From an uncultured candidate division Zixibacteria bacterium (GTDB lineage: Bacteria; Zixibacteria; MSB-5A5; GN15; FEB-12): a stretch of DNA of 9,455 nt. The position numbers were made by a program, and so were the translations under genes. Shown piece by piece: positions 1 to 6,122 of this stretch. The notes beneath the pieces are model-generated. The model was not told the origin of the DNA, did no database searches, and worked only from the letters and a program-made list of their open reading frames with translations. Positions within the stretch are counted from its first letter, which is position 1. Every line of letters starts with the position of its first letter. The DNA lies in assembly GCA_913009765.1 (NCBI GenBank), contig CAJVYT010000152.1, positions 1 through 9,455 of the forward strand, given 5' to 3'.

Positions 1-56
1 TCCCCATTTATGGGGATTTAAAAATAAAAATGTAGCCCTGCCATTTATGGCTGGGC
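1..56. repeat. Pair of REP-like hairpins sharing a CCATTTATGG core
   Basis: Bases 1-7 (TCCCCAT) pair with 10-16 (ATGGGGA) across a TT loop. Bases 35-44 (GCCC, T, GCCAT) pair with 47-56 (ATGGC, T, GGGC) across a TT loop with one T-T mismatch. Both hairpins have the same core CCATTTATGG but different outer stems. Two close, imperfectly matching hairpins in a non-coding stretch resemble repetitive extragenic palindromes; whether the motif recurs elsewhere in the genome cannot be seen here. The first hairpin begins at the window edge and may extend further. The GC-rich tail at 53-75 has no recognisable gene. The rest of 1-335 holds a possible promoter and a leader hairpin, described separately, and no coding sequence that I can support. 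Confidence 0.5.
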
Positions 57-145
57 GGGAGAGGCGACAGAGCTGTGTTAAAAAGTTTTGCGCGTAAGGT
101 GAGTATTTAAGTATATAATAGACTAATATTAGTAAATTTATTCCA

Positions 146-200
146 AATAATGTTCAAGTCCACGAACATAATTGACACTTTTTAATTATACGATTTAGTA
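146..200 (+). promoter_or_regulatory. Possible promoter with adjoining inverted repeat, upstream of the small membrane protein
   Basis: TTGACA at 172-177 is a perfect -35 box. A weak -10 candidate, TTAGTA (195-200), lies 17 bases downstream. Directly upstream, AATAATGTTC (146-155) and GAACATAATT (164-173) form an inverted repeat with one mismatch around an 8-base spacer; its right arm overlaps the first bases of the -35 box, the layout of a repressor or activator site. A small perfect hairpin (AAAGCTA 219-225, TAGCTTT 229-235) lies in the presumed leader. The -35 and the repeat are clear; the poor -10 makes the promoter call uncertain. Confidence 0.35.
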
Positions 201-335
201 GTACTTTACATAGAAAACAAAGCTATTTTAGCTTTTACAATATAAACAAAGCCGGATAACTGATTGTAACCTCTATTGATGAGATAAAAATTGACCCAAA
301 AACCATAATTTTATTTTTAGGAAAGGAGATTTGAG

Positions 336-527
336 ATGAATACGAAACAAATATTGGCATTTATAGGATTACTTATTTTTGGAGCAACGGCAATGGTTGG
401 AATAGACGGGATGAGAATAGACGTAGCAAAAATGGTAGTATACTGGAGAAGTTTGGCCGGCGCGGGAATAATTGGAACAGTTGTATTTACTTACTACTTG
501 TCTGCCTGTTACTTACGCGAAAATTAA
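336..527 (+). CDS. Small two-helix membrane protein, function unknown
   Basis: 63 residues. The ATG is preceded by AAAGGAGA (322-329) with AGGAG seven bases from the start, the best Shine-Dalgarno in the window, so translation is likely. Two hydrophobic segments are visible, about residues 6-23 (ILAFIGLLIFGATAMVG) and 40-58 (LAGAGIIGTVVFTYYLSAC), separated by a short polar loop with Asp, Arg and Lys. That predicts a hairpin inner-membrane protein with both ends on the same side. There is no known motif, and I do not recognise the family. The stop is only 11 bases before the left end of the insertion sequence, so the original C-terminus may have been longer and been cut by the insertion, but nothing proves this. 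A possible promoter lies about 135 bases upstream. Holin-like or toxin-like roles would be guesses from size alone. Confidence 0.55.
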   Translation: MNTKQILAFIGLLIFGATAMVGIDGMRIDVAKMVVYWRSLAGAGIIGTVVFTYYLSACYLREN

Positions 528-608
528 CGCTAACTTCACTTGACTTCACATTCTCGTTTCAGAAATCCGCAAAAACGCTCTTTAGCCCTTTGTTTTCATT
601 AAAACAGT

Positions 609-636
609 TTTACTTTTGGGTGTCCCGATGTATAAT
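609..636 (+). promoter_or_regulatory. Transposase promoter, probably giving a leaderless mRNA
   Basis: TATAAT at 631-636 matches the -10 consensus exactly and ends six bases before the ATG at 643. A moderate -35, TTTACT (609-614, four of six), lies 16 bases upstream. Transcription starting about seven bases after the -10 would begin at or next to the A of the ATG. No Shine-Dalgarno is seen before the start, in keeping with leaderless translation. Confidence 0.55.
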
Positions 637-642
637 TAATAC

Positions 643-2163
643 ATGTTTATCAGAAAAAAGAAAAACACAAGCGGAAGCGTGTCTGTCCAGATAATTTCAA
701 AAACCAACGGGTATAAAGTTATTAAAACAGTCGGTTGCTCCAGTAATCAAAATGAGATTAAAGATTTGGAAGAAGATGCTATGAGGTTAATAGCTACGAA
801 ATTCGGAACCCAGCAATCCATGAATTTCGGACATACGGAAACAGACCGCAAAATATTAAAGTGCATTGAAAACGAAACAACTAAAATATCAGCCGTTGGT
901 TCAAATTTAGTGTTAGGAAATATATTTAATTCAATCGGATTTAACAAAATTAAAGAGCCGCTGTTTAAAAAATTAACAATTGCCAGAATTGTCTATCCGG
1001 TCAGCAAACTAAAAACAACGAAATATCTGGAGCGGCATTTTGACTGCAAAATCAGTATTCAGTCGGTTTATGATTTTTTAGATAAACTGCATAAACAATA
1101 CAAAACCAAAATAGAGCAAATATCATATGATTACACTAAACGAATTTTAAAAAATATCACGGTTGTTTTTTATGACATGACCACGATATATTTTGAGGCC
1201 AAAGAGGAAGACGATTTAAGAAAAATCGGTTTCAGCAAGGACGGCAAATTTCAAAAACCTCAGATTATGCTGGGCTTGCTAGTCGGAGAAAACGGCTATC
1301 CGATCGGTTATGATATTTTTGAAGGCAATACATTCGAAGGAAAAACAATGTTGCCGATAATTAAACGATTACAGGGCAAATACGGGTTTTCTCAGCCCAT
1401 TGTGGTAGCTGATTCAGGTTTGCTGTCCGACAGCAACATCAAGGAGTTAAAAGCCAAAAAATATGAATTCATTCTCGGAGCCAGAATTAAAAACGTATCA
1501 AAAAAACAAAAGAAAGAAATTCTCAGAAAATCCAAGAATTTAAAAAACGGGGAAACTGTTTTAATTAACAAGGATGAGGATAATTTGATTATTTCATTTT
1601 CAGACAGCCGAGCCAAGAAAGATAAATATAATAGAGAGAAGGGTTTAAAAAAATTAAAGATTAAAATCAAATCAGGCAAGCTAACCAAGGAGCAAATCAA
1701 TAATCGTGGATATAACAAGTTTTTGAAAATAAAAAATCAAGTTGAAGTGGAACTTGATGAAAGCAAAGTGAGTGATGATGAAAAATGGGACGGACTGAAA
1801 GGCTATATTACCAATACGAATTTAAGCAATGATGAGGTTATTGAAAATTACAGAAATCTTTGGAAGATTGAAAAAGCATTTAGGATTTCTAAAAACGATT
1901 TAAAAATCAGGCCGATATTCCATTACAAAAAAGAAAGGATAGAAGCTCATATTTGTTTATCCTTTGCAGCTTACACAGTCTACAAAGAGTTGGAGAGATT
2001 GTTGGAAATAAATAATATGGACTTATCTGTAACAGAGGCAATTGAACTCCTTGAAACTATTTATGAAATGAAATTCATTCTACCTGAATCAGGGAAACAA
2101 AAAACAAGATTTATAAATTTAACCGAAGAACAAAAAGATTTGATTAGGGTGTCCAGTTCGTGA
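643..2163 (+). CDS. IS1634-family transposase (DDE type)
   Basis: 506 residues, a usual full length for this family. The enzyme cuts and joins the ends of its own insertion sequence using a DDE (RNase H-like) catalytic site. The three acidic residues are visible in typical context: D178 in FYDMTT, D257 in VVADSGLLS, and E410 in YRNLWKIEKAFR, which is the Y..R..E signature of IS4-superfamily enzymes. The block QIMLGLLVGENGYPIGYDIF followed by EGNTFEGKT (about 207-234) is characteristic of IS1634 members. A Lys-rich insertion (about 283-370) between the second Asp and the Glu is the expected beta-strand insertion region. The frame is intact, so the element may be active. The start is chosen because the next upstream sequence is the promoter -10 box; there is no ribosome binding site. 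The last codons reach into the right terminal repeat. A related copy left its last 35 codons at 5890-5990. Confidence 0.9.
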   Translation: MFIRKKKNTSGSVSVQIISKTNGYKVIKTVGCSSNQNEIKDLEEDAMRLIATKFGTQQSMNFGHTETDRKILKCIENETTKISAVGSNLVLGNIFNSIGFNKIKEPLFKKLTIARIVYPVSKLKTTKYLERHFDCKISIQSVYDFLDKLHKQYKTKIEQISYDYTKRILKNITVVFYDMTTIYFEAKEEDDLRKIGFSKDGKFQKPQIMLGLLVGENGYPIGYDIFEGNTFEGKTMLPIIKRLQGKYGFSQPIVVADSGLLSDSNIKELKAKKYEFILGARIKNVSKKQKKEILRKSKNLKNGETVLINKDEDNLIISFSDSRAKKDKYNREKGLKKLKIKIKSGKLTKEQINNRGYNKFLKIKNQVEVELDESKVSDDEKWDGLKGYITNTNLSNDEVIENYRNLWKIEKAFRISKNDLKIRPIFHYKKERIEAHICLSFAAYTVYKELERLLEINNMDLSVTEAIELLETIYEMKFILPESGKQKTRFINLTEEQKDLIRVSSS

Positions 2164-2212
2164 AGTCAAGAAAAGCAATACGGAGGATAATATTTTGTCT
2201 TACACATTAAAG

Positions 2213-2243
2213 AAGGCGAGAATTACAAATCTCGCCTTTTTTT
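2213..2243 (+). terminator. Rho-independent terminator, possibly bidirectional
   Basis: AAGGCGAGA (2213-2221) pairs perfectly with TCTCGCCTT (2230-2238) around an 8-base loop, followed on the plus strand by seven T (2237-2243). On the minus strand the stem is followed by the moderately U-rich CTTCTTTAA, so it may also end transcripts of the yqeY remnant, whose stop codon is 21 bases away. It lies outside the insertion sequence and probably belongs to the original locus. Confidence 0.85.
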
Positions 2244-2264
2244 ATGTTTTTATATATTTTACAA

Positions 2265-2462
2265 TTATTTTGACAAAACCTTTTTAACCGCTTCGCTGAC
2301 TTTATTGCCGTCTGCTTTGCCTTTTACTTTTGGCATAACCTGTCCCATTATTTTCCCGAAATCTTGTATAGAAACAGGACACTGTCCTGTTTCTACAATT
2401 TCTTTTACTATTTTTTCCAACTCTTCATCTGACATTTGTTCAAGTAAATAATTTTCTCCTTT
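2265..2462 (-). pseudogene. yqeY: C-terminal remnant of a GatB/YqeY-domain protein
   Basis: Translated from the minus strand this reads as the end of a YqeY protein: YLLEQMSDEELEKIVKEIV, then DFGKIMGQVMPKVKGKADGN, then a short helix ending KKVLSK and TAA (stop 2265-2267). YqeY proteins are about 150 residues and carry the helical tail domain also found at the end of GatB, the amidotransferase subunit that makes Gln-tRNA(Gln). Only about 65 C-terminal residues remain. The similarity begins at about 2457 and upstream the frame closes at 2469-2471, inside the neighbouring surface protein gene. An in-frame ATG exists (2433-2435), but the AAGGAG just after the neighbour's stop is about 20 bases away, too far to serve it well. 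I read it as a gene cut by rearrangement; translation of a 56-residue C-terminal piece is possible but unlikely. A 23-bp palindrome sits inside it. Confidence 0.75.
2364..2398. repeat. Long palindrome inside the yqeY remnant
   Basis: GAAACAGGACA (2371-2381) and TGTCCTGTTTC (2383-2393) are perfect complements around a single C. The match resumes outside with TTGTA (2364-2368) and TACAA (2394-2398) after two unpaired bases on the left. It encodes ETGQCPVS on the minus strand, where YqeY relatives normally have a short Ala/Ser loop about two residues shorter. It is too symmetric to be expected in coding DNA, and may be a palindromic element tolerated in a loop. Confidence 0.6.
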
Positions 2463-3001
2463 ATGGCGTTAAATTTGTTCCGGTTACATACCACATCGTA
2501 CTGCCGTCTGAACTGACTGTTACTCCATCTTTGGGCGTTAATATAATATCAACTGAATTATTAAATTTGGCGTTACCATCAAGAGTGATATTATCATTAT
2601 CATCACCATTAACAAGTTGCATAACGCACCCATCATTAGCACTAGCTGGAGCTGTTATTGTGTTGGTGGTATCGGTTACAATTGCTCCCTCGGTTCCGGC
2701 GCAAGTGCTAACACAAATCATTTTTTGCGAGCCACATGCGTCAGACGTTATAGTTCCTGCTGCTGCTATTATCTCTGCTGCTGGAGCTGTAGACAGAAAT
2801 GGAAACTGAACTTCCATGCGACTAATATTAGTATCCTGGCGTTGCCATGAAAAAATACCGCTTGAATTAATTCTTTCTCTAACATATTTTTTTGCTCCAA
2901 CACCATTAACATAGCCGTAAATGTATAAATATTTATTCTCCCCTGACGCCGCAGTGGAAAACATGTAAATATCACCTGCGGCAGAGCCATTAAGGGCTAA
3001 G

Positions 3002-3010
3002 CCCCCCCCC
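3002..3010 (-). repeat. G9 homopolymer tract in the coding strand
   Basis: Nine consecutive C on the plus strand (G9 in the coding strand) encode part of Ala-Ala-Gly-Gly-Gly within the beta-helix protein gene. Poly-G tracts of eight or more are classic slippage sites in phase-variable surface genes of other bacteria. The tract is in frame as it stands. It is also a place where sequencing errors are common. Confidence 0.8.
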
Positions 3011-4131
3011 GCTGCATTAATATTCATTCCACCAGAGGCAAAGCTTGTAATGTCCGCAACTTGTGCGTCTGTTATACGCATGACCAAATCATCTGTCCCT
3101 TCATCAGCAATCCGCCTTATTATAACATCGTCACCAGACTCGCCATCTGTAGTCGAGTCTACAATAATAACCTCTCCTGAGTTCATGGTCTGGTACATTC
3201 CGAAAACCTTACCACTATAATGGGAGTTACTCCCCGATACAACGACATCCTTAGTGAATATCCCCCTACTAGCCCCTGATTGAAATAGTGCAATAGAGTC
3301 TGACCCTCCCCCACCGCTTTCAGTCTGCGCCCTACCGCCCATCAATCTAACCGAAGTATTTACATGCGTTCCTTCCTGCCTAACTGCGTTCACATTAACA
3401 TCATCTTCCGAGCGAACCATAATGCTGACATCATAAAATGCAGGCAATACAGTATTGGTGTTAGCTGATGGGACATAGATGGCATATACATTATCACCAA
3501 CACCGTCAATCCATTCAGCGGCAAGCCATGAAGAATATATCCGACCACCGTACATTTTCATTCTTGATGATGCATCATACTGAATTCCAATATGATCTAC
3601 ACCCGAGCTTTGCCCGTATAGTTGTATAATTACATTGTCAAGAATAGTATAATCCGATCCCGCGGTTACGATACCGGACGATGCTTTTATAACCATATCT
3701 GATAAAATAACATTCCATGTATTATTCGCGCCAGCATTACTAAAATTAATAGCTCTCCCAGTCAAGGCTTCAATATATGCGTTGTGTATATACATATTAT
3801 TAAGCGCTCCATCTGAATCCGTAGCGTCCGATGTTCCTGTATAAACTATAGATAAATCCGTTATATTGGTATCGCTTGCATATTCCACGACCTGACTGGA
3901 ATTGGTTATAATCGTGCATCTGCTCCCCATCCCAACTAAACTAATATATTGTGCCATTGTGATCTGCTCTGTATATGTTCCACAAGGGACGATAACGGTA
4001 TATGGATTAGAAGCTGATTCATCTGTAATTGCATCAATTGTGGATTGTATTGTTTGTCCCGACACAACATATTTAATGCTATTATTTATACTGGGAATGG
4101 TTAGATTTCCGGTTGTAGTTAAATTCTCATC

Positions 4132-4147
4132 ACCAAAGCACCAAAGC
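4132..4147 (-). repeat. 8-bp tandem duplication (ACCAAAGC twice) that breaks the surface protein frame
   Basis: ACCAAAGC occupies 4132-4139 and again 4140-4147. The paralogous gene at the right end of the window has a single copy at the same place (GCCAAAAC, about 9285-9292), with no other insertion or deletion in the 163 bp upstream (4148-4310 against 9293-9455). Eight is not a multiple of three, and deleting one unit restores a continuous reading frame from 4361 to 2461. Confidence 0.9.
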
Positions 4148-4310
4148 TAATTGCTCCTGTATCTGAATTAATAGTGGCAAATTTAACTATTCCGGTTGAA
4201 GAGGCGGTTGCAAAAGTAGCCGCGCCGGTTACATCCAATGTGCCACCAGTAGAAATATTAGAACCGATTGTAGTAGCGGCCTGAATAATGCCAGCGCACG
4301 CCAAAGCGGC
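4148..4310 (-). repeat. Constant N-terminal module, copy 1 (direct repeat with 9293-9455)
   Basis: This segment encodes the end of the signal peptide and the stalk of the beta-helix protein. Aligned without gaps to 9293-9455 I count 36 mismatches in 163 bp (about 78% identity), while the encoded protein differs at only 7 of about 54 residues. Many differences are therefore silent, which points to selection on the protein. The repeat extends further with gaps to about 4108. The sequence upstream of 4310 cannot be compared because the other copy reaches the window edge. Confidence 0.85.
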
Positions 4311-4368
4311 GATTAGCGAGGTTAAAATAATCTTTGTATTTTGTTTTATGTTTATTTGCATAATTTAT

Positions 4369-4398
4369 ATTATAACACAAAATAATTATTCACGGCAA
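4369..4398 (-). promoter_or_regulatory. Promoter of the beta-helix surface protein gene, probably leaderless
   Basis: On the minus strand TTGCCG (4393-4398) and TATAAT (4369-4374) are separated by 18 bases. The -10 is a perfect match and the -35 matches four of six. The ATG (4359-4361) follows the -10 after only seven bases, so transcription would begin at about the start codon. No Shine-Dalgarno is present. Confidence 0.65.
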
Positions 4399-4524
4399 AC
4401 TCAAATTATCTATCCCTTACTCTTCTTAGCTCATCACTTAAAAATATTAAAGTTTCCCGCTTGATTGTTTTTCTAATCTGCTTAAATTTGGCATTACTTT
4501 AAACTACCAATAATATTGATGCTA

Positions 4525-5823
4525 TTATGAATCAAGCGCGGCTCCAATATCGGCAACGGTCAGCGCGATCAAATTTGTTTTGCCGATTTTCCGCGACATC
4601 CGCAAGTTGTAATTCACGAGCAACGCTTTTTCCGGATTATACCTTGCCAAAAAAGCGCTATAGCTTCTGCTGACGGCCGGCTTGTCTATTTTTTGCGCCT
4701 TGACTTCTATGGGAATAATTTTTCCATCGCCCTTTCTGACGACAAAATCCACTTCAGCTTTCTGCAAACTCCTCCAATAATGCAGGGAATGCGGCGGTTT
4801 GACGATTTTTAACAGCTCGCTCGCGATTAGATTTTCAAAAACCGCTCCGCGGTCGGTCCTTTCCGATAAATTATTAAAATTCATCAAGGCGAAGTTCCGC
4901 AGTCCGTTGTCAATAAAATAAACTTTGGGCGCCTTTATCAGTTCTTTTTTAGCGTTCGTGAAAAACGGCTTTATTAGTTTAATTACAAATGTCTCTTCCA
5001 AAATTGTTAAATAATAATTAACCGTCTTCGCCTCCACTCCGGCTTCCTTTGCTAAATTATTGACATTCAACAAGCCGCCGGCGCGGGCCGCCAGCAGGGA
5101 AACAAGTTTGCTGAAAGAAATCGGCTTTTGGATTTTTAAAAAATTAATTATGTCTTTTTCCAAATAGCTGTTGTATATTTCCTCAATCAACCCTACCTTC
5201 TTGTCCGTATTATCTTCAATCGCCGCTCTCGGATAGCCGCCGAAAACAACAAAATCGTTTGTCAATTTTTCCCATTCGTGATAATCATAATCGGAAATCT
5301 TTTCCCGTTTTTGGATAATTTTAAAAAGAGGCGGATTTTTGTAGGCCGCGTATTCGTTAAAACTCAAGGGCATTAACTTAAAAACCTTTTTTCGTCCGGT
5401 AAGAGCTTCCTGTATCTTTGACTTTATTTCCATTGAGGATGAGCCGGTTAAAACAAATTTCACGCCCAATTTTAAATCATAAATGCCTTTTAAAAAAGTT
5501 CCGGCGTTAACTATTTTCTGCGCCTCGTCAATGAACAGATACAGCGTGTCATCGCCTCTTTTTCTGTCTTTGATGAAATTTATGATATTTTCCTGTTGGC
5601 TGAACAGCGACAAATCCTTGGTTAAGTCCAAATTGAAATAGAATAATGATTCCGGCGCGATCCTTTGCCCAGCCGGAGATGAATTAATTAAATAGTCCTT
5701 AATCTGCTCTAAAAGCGTTGTTTTGCCGGTTTGCCGCGGACCGATAATAACGGTTATTTCCTTTTCTCGCAAATGATTAAGGACTTCGTTGAATATGCTT
5801 CTTTTAATTAAATTATGAGCCAT
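4525..5823 (-). CDS. AAA ATPase with C-terminal DUF4143 domain
   Basis: 432 residues, normal length for this family. The N-terminal AAA_14-type P-loop domain shows Walker A GPRQTGKTT (28-36), Walker B LYLFIDEAQ (94-102, D99 and E100), a sensor-like LTGSSS (125-130) and the family motif FGGYPRA (194-200). A winged-helix-like segment follows (about 237-280: NVNNLAKEAGVEAKTVNYYL). The C-terminal DUF4143 domain has E330 in AVFENLIASELL, E357 and D359 in EVDFVV, and E373-x-K375 in PIEVKAQ, an arrangement like PD-(D/E)XK nucleases. These proteins are common in archaea and in Patescibacteria, often in several copies, and their role is not established; DNA binding or toxin/defence functions are proposed on domain grounds only. 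The start at 5823 gives MAHNLIKRSI, leading straight into the domain. It has its own promoter, overlapped by a 13-bp inverted repeat, and is not in an operon with either neighbour. Its GC content appears higher than that of the transposase. Confidence 0.9.
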   Translation of the reverse strand: MAHNLIKRSIFNEVLNHLREKEITVIIGPRQTGKTTLLEQIKDYLINSSPAGQRIAPESLFYFNLDLTKDLSLFSQQENIINFIKDRKRGDDTLYLFIDEAQKIVNAGTFLKGIYDLKLGVKFVLTGSSSMEIKSKIQEALTGRKKVFKLMPLSFNEYAAYKNPPLFKIIQKREKISDYDYHEWEKLTNDFVVFGGYPRAAIEDNTDKKVGLIEEIYNSYLEKDIINFLKIQKPISFSKLVSLLAARAGGLLNVNNLAKEAGVEAKTVNYYLTILEETFVIKLIKPFFTNAKKELIKAPKVYFIDNGLRNFALMNFNNLSERTDRGAVFENLIASELLKIVKPPHSLHYWRSLQKAEVDFVVRKGDGKIIPIEVKAQKIDKPAVSRSYSAFLARYNPEKALLVNYNLRMSRKIGKTNLIALTVADIGAALDS

Positions 5824-5843
5824 ATTATGCTATTATTTACTAT

Positions 5844-5878
5844 ACTACTATTTTAACCCATATTAAAATAGTAGTCAA
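5844..5878 (-). promoter_or_regulatory. ATPase promoter embedded in a perfect 13-bp inverted repeat (probable operator)
   Basis: On the minus strand TTGACT (5873-5878) and TAAAAT (5850-5855) are spaced by exactly 17 bases, five of six matches in each box, with the expected start at about 5843, some 20 bases before the ATG. ACTACTATTTTAA (5844-5856) and TTAAAATAGTAGT (5863-5875) are perfect complements around six bases. The repeat covers the -10, the spacer and part of the -35, so a dimeric regulator bound here would block RNA polymerase. Because the ATPase itself contains a winged-helix-like segment, self-regulation is possible. Confidence 0.7.
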
Positions 5879-5889
5879 GTCCTGTTTTC

Positions 5890-5998
5890 TATGAAATGAA
5901 ATTCATTTTACCCGAGTCGGGAAAAAAAGAAACAAGATTTATAAATTTAACTGAAGAGCAAAAAGATTTGATTAGGGTGTCCGGTTCGTGAAGTCAAG
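5890..5998 (+). mobile_element. Solo right end of a second IS1634-like element
   Basis: This 109-bp stretch aligns without gaps to 2062-2170, the right end of the complete insertion sequence, with 10 mismatches (about 91% identity). It encodes the last 33 transposase residues and the stop, then the terminal repeat GTGAAGTCAAG (5988-5998). Seven of the ten changes are silent, so this copy diverged while its gene was still under selection; it is a related element, not a decayed duplicate of the neighbour. Similarity stops abruptly at 5890, about 12 bases from the -35 box of the ATPase gene, so the left 1.5 kb was removed or replaced by the segment carrying that gene. No matching left end was found in the window. 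Confidence 0.9.
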
Positions 5999-6019
5999 AA
6001 AATACAACTCCTCGCATAC

Positions 6020-6050
6020 AAAAAACAGCCCCAAGCGCTTGAGGCTGTTT
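6020..6050 (-). terminator. Rho-independent terminator of the large esterase/deacetylase gene
   Basis: AAACAGCC (6023-6030) pairs with GGCTGTTT (6043-6050), extended by CAAG (6032-6035) with CTTG (6038-6041). The pair between the two blocks is C-A if read on the plus strand but G-U on the minus strand, and six A at 6020-6025 become the U-tract of a minus-strand transcript. Both details assign it to the minus-strand gene that ends at 6123. Confidence 0.8.
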
Positions 6051-6081
6051 ACCTTATTATATAACGCGAGTTATCTATAAA

Positions 6082-6114
6082 TTATAAATCATATTTAATA
6101 TCTTCTGCGTTCAT
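6082..6114 (-). other. Ten-codon open frame just after the large gene, possibly a gene start remnant
   Basis: ATG at 6112-6114, eight bases after the stop of the large gene, with AAGG seven bases before it, encodes MNAEDIKYDL and then TAA. The spacing is that of a translationally coupled next gene, but the frame closes after ten codons and a terminator follows. It may be the beginning of a lost gene or chance. Confidence 0.15.
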
Positions 6115-6122
6115 TTTAAACC

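Larger units (their letters stand above)
539..2170 (+). mobile_element. Complete insertion sequence, IS1634-like (IS4 superfamily), about 1.63 kb
   Basis: The ends carry an 11-bp perfect terminal inverted repeat: CTTGACTTCAC at 539-549 and its complement GTGAAGTCAAG at 2160-2170. Outward, three of the next five bases also pair (CTT on both sides), so the true tip may lie up to five bases further out. The right end overlaps the stop codon of the transposase. The same right end recurs at 5988-5998 in a second, broken copy and there the sequences stay identical through GTGAAGTCAAGAAAA before diverging, which supports the boundary to within a few bases. No target-site duplication could be identified around these ends, so the copy may be old or have been rearranged after insertion. 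The internal left 93 bases hold only the transposase promoter. Confidence 0.75.
2461..4361 (-). pseudogene. Secreted beta-helix (pectinesterase-like) surface protein gene, frame broken by an 8-bp tandem duplication
   Basis: Two open stretches on the minus strand are one gene. The first (4361 down to 4119) has a signal peptide: Lys-containing start, hydrophobic IILTSLIAALACAGI, likely cleavage after IQA near residue 28. A Thr/Gly/Ser stalk follows (NISTGGTLDVTGAATF). It then runs out of frame at 4132-4147, where ACCAAAGC occurs twice in tandem. Removing one copy joins it to ENLTTTGNLTI and on to the stop at 2461-2463, giving about 630 residues. The body starts with GQTIQSTIDAITDE and VIVPCGTYTEQITM with SLVGMG, the opening of pectinesterase-type right-handed beta-helices, followed by beta-rich repeats to about 3080. 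No complete catalytic motif was identified. The last hundred residues (SDACGSQKMI, DTTNTITAPA, ITLDGNAKF, SDGSTMWY) form a separate beta domain resembling C-terminal modules of phage-like fibres. The large second frame begins only with a GTG at 4065 and has no signal peptide, so it is not an independent gene. Promoter just upstream of 4361. Confidence 0.8.

Noticed and set aside
122..133. ACTAATATTAGT palindrome, also at 2821-2832
   Set aside because: A 12-base AT-rich palindrome; the second copy is ordinary coding sequence (Thr-Asn-Ile-Ser), so the match is probably chance.
150..168. TTCAAGTCC resembling a tRNA T-loop
   Set aside because: The flanking bases do not form a T-stem and no acceptor or anticodon arm is present; the symmetry is explained by the inverted repeat.
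618..625. GGGTGTCC near both ends of the insertion sequence (618-625 and 2147-2154) as a target duplication
   Set aside because: Both copies lie inside the terminal inverted repeats, and the right copy is also present inside the solo IS end and codes for transposase residues.
4063..4065. GTG as the start of an independent 534-residue gene
   Set aside because: The frame is open further upstream with residues matching the paralogue, there is no signal peptide or ribosome site here, and removing one 8-bp repeat unit joins it to the upstream frame.
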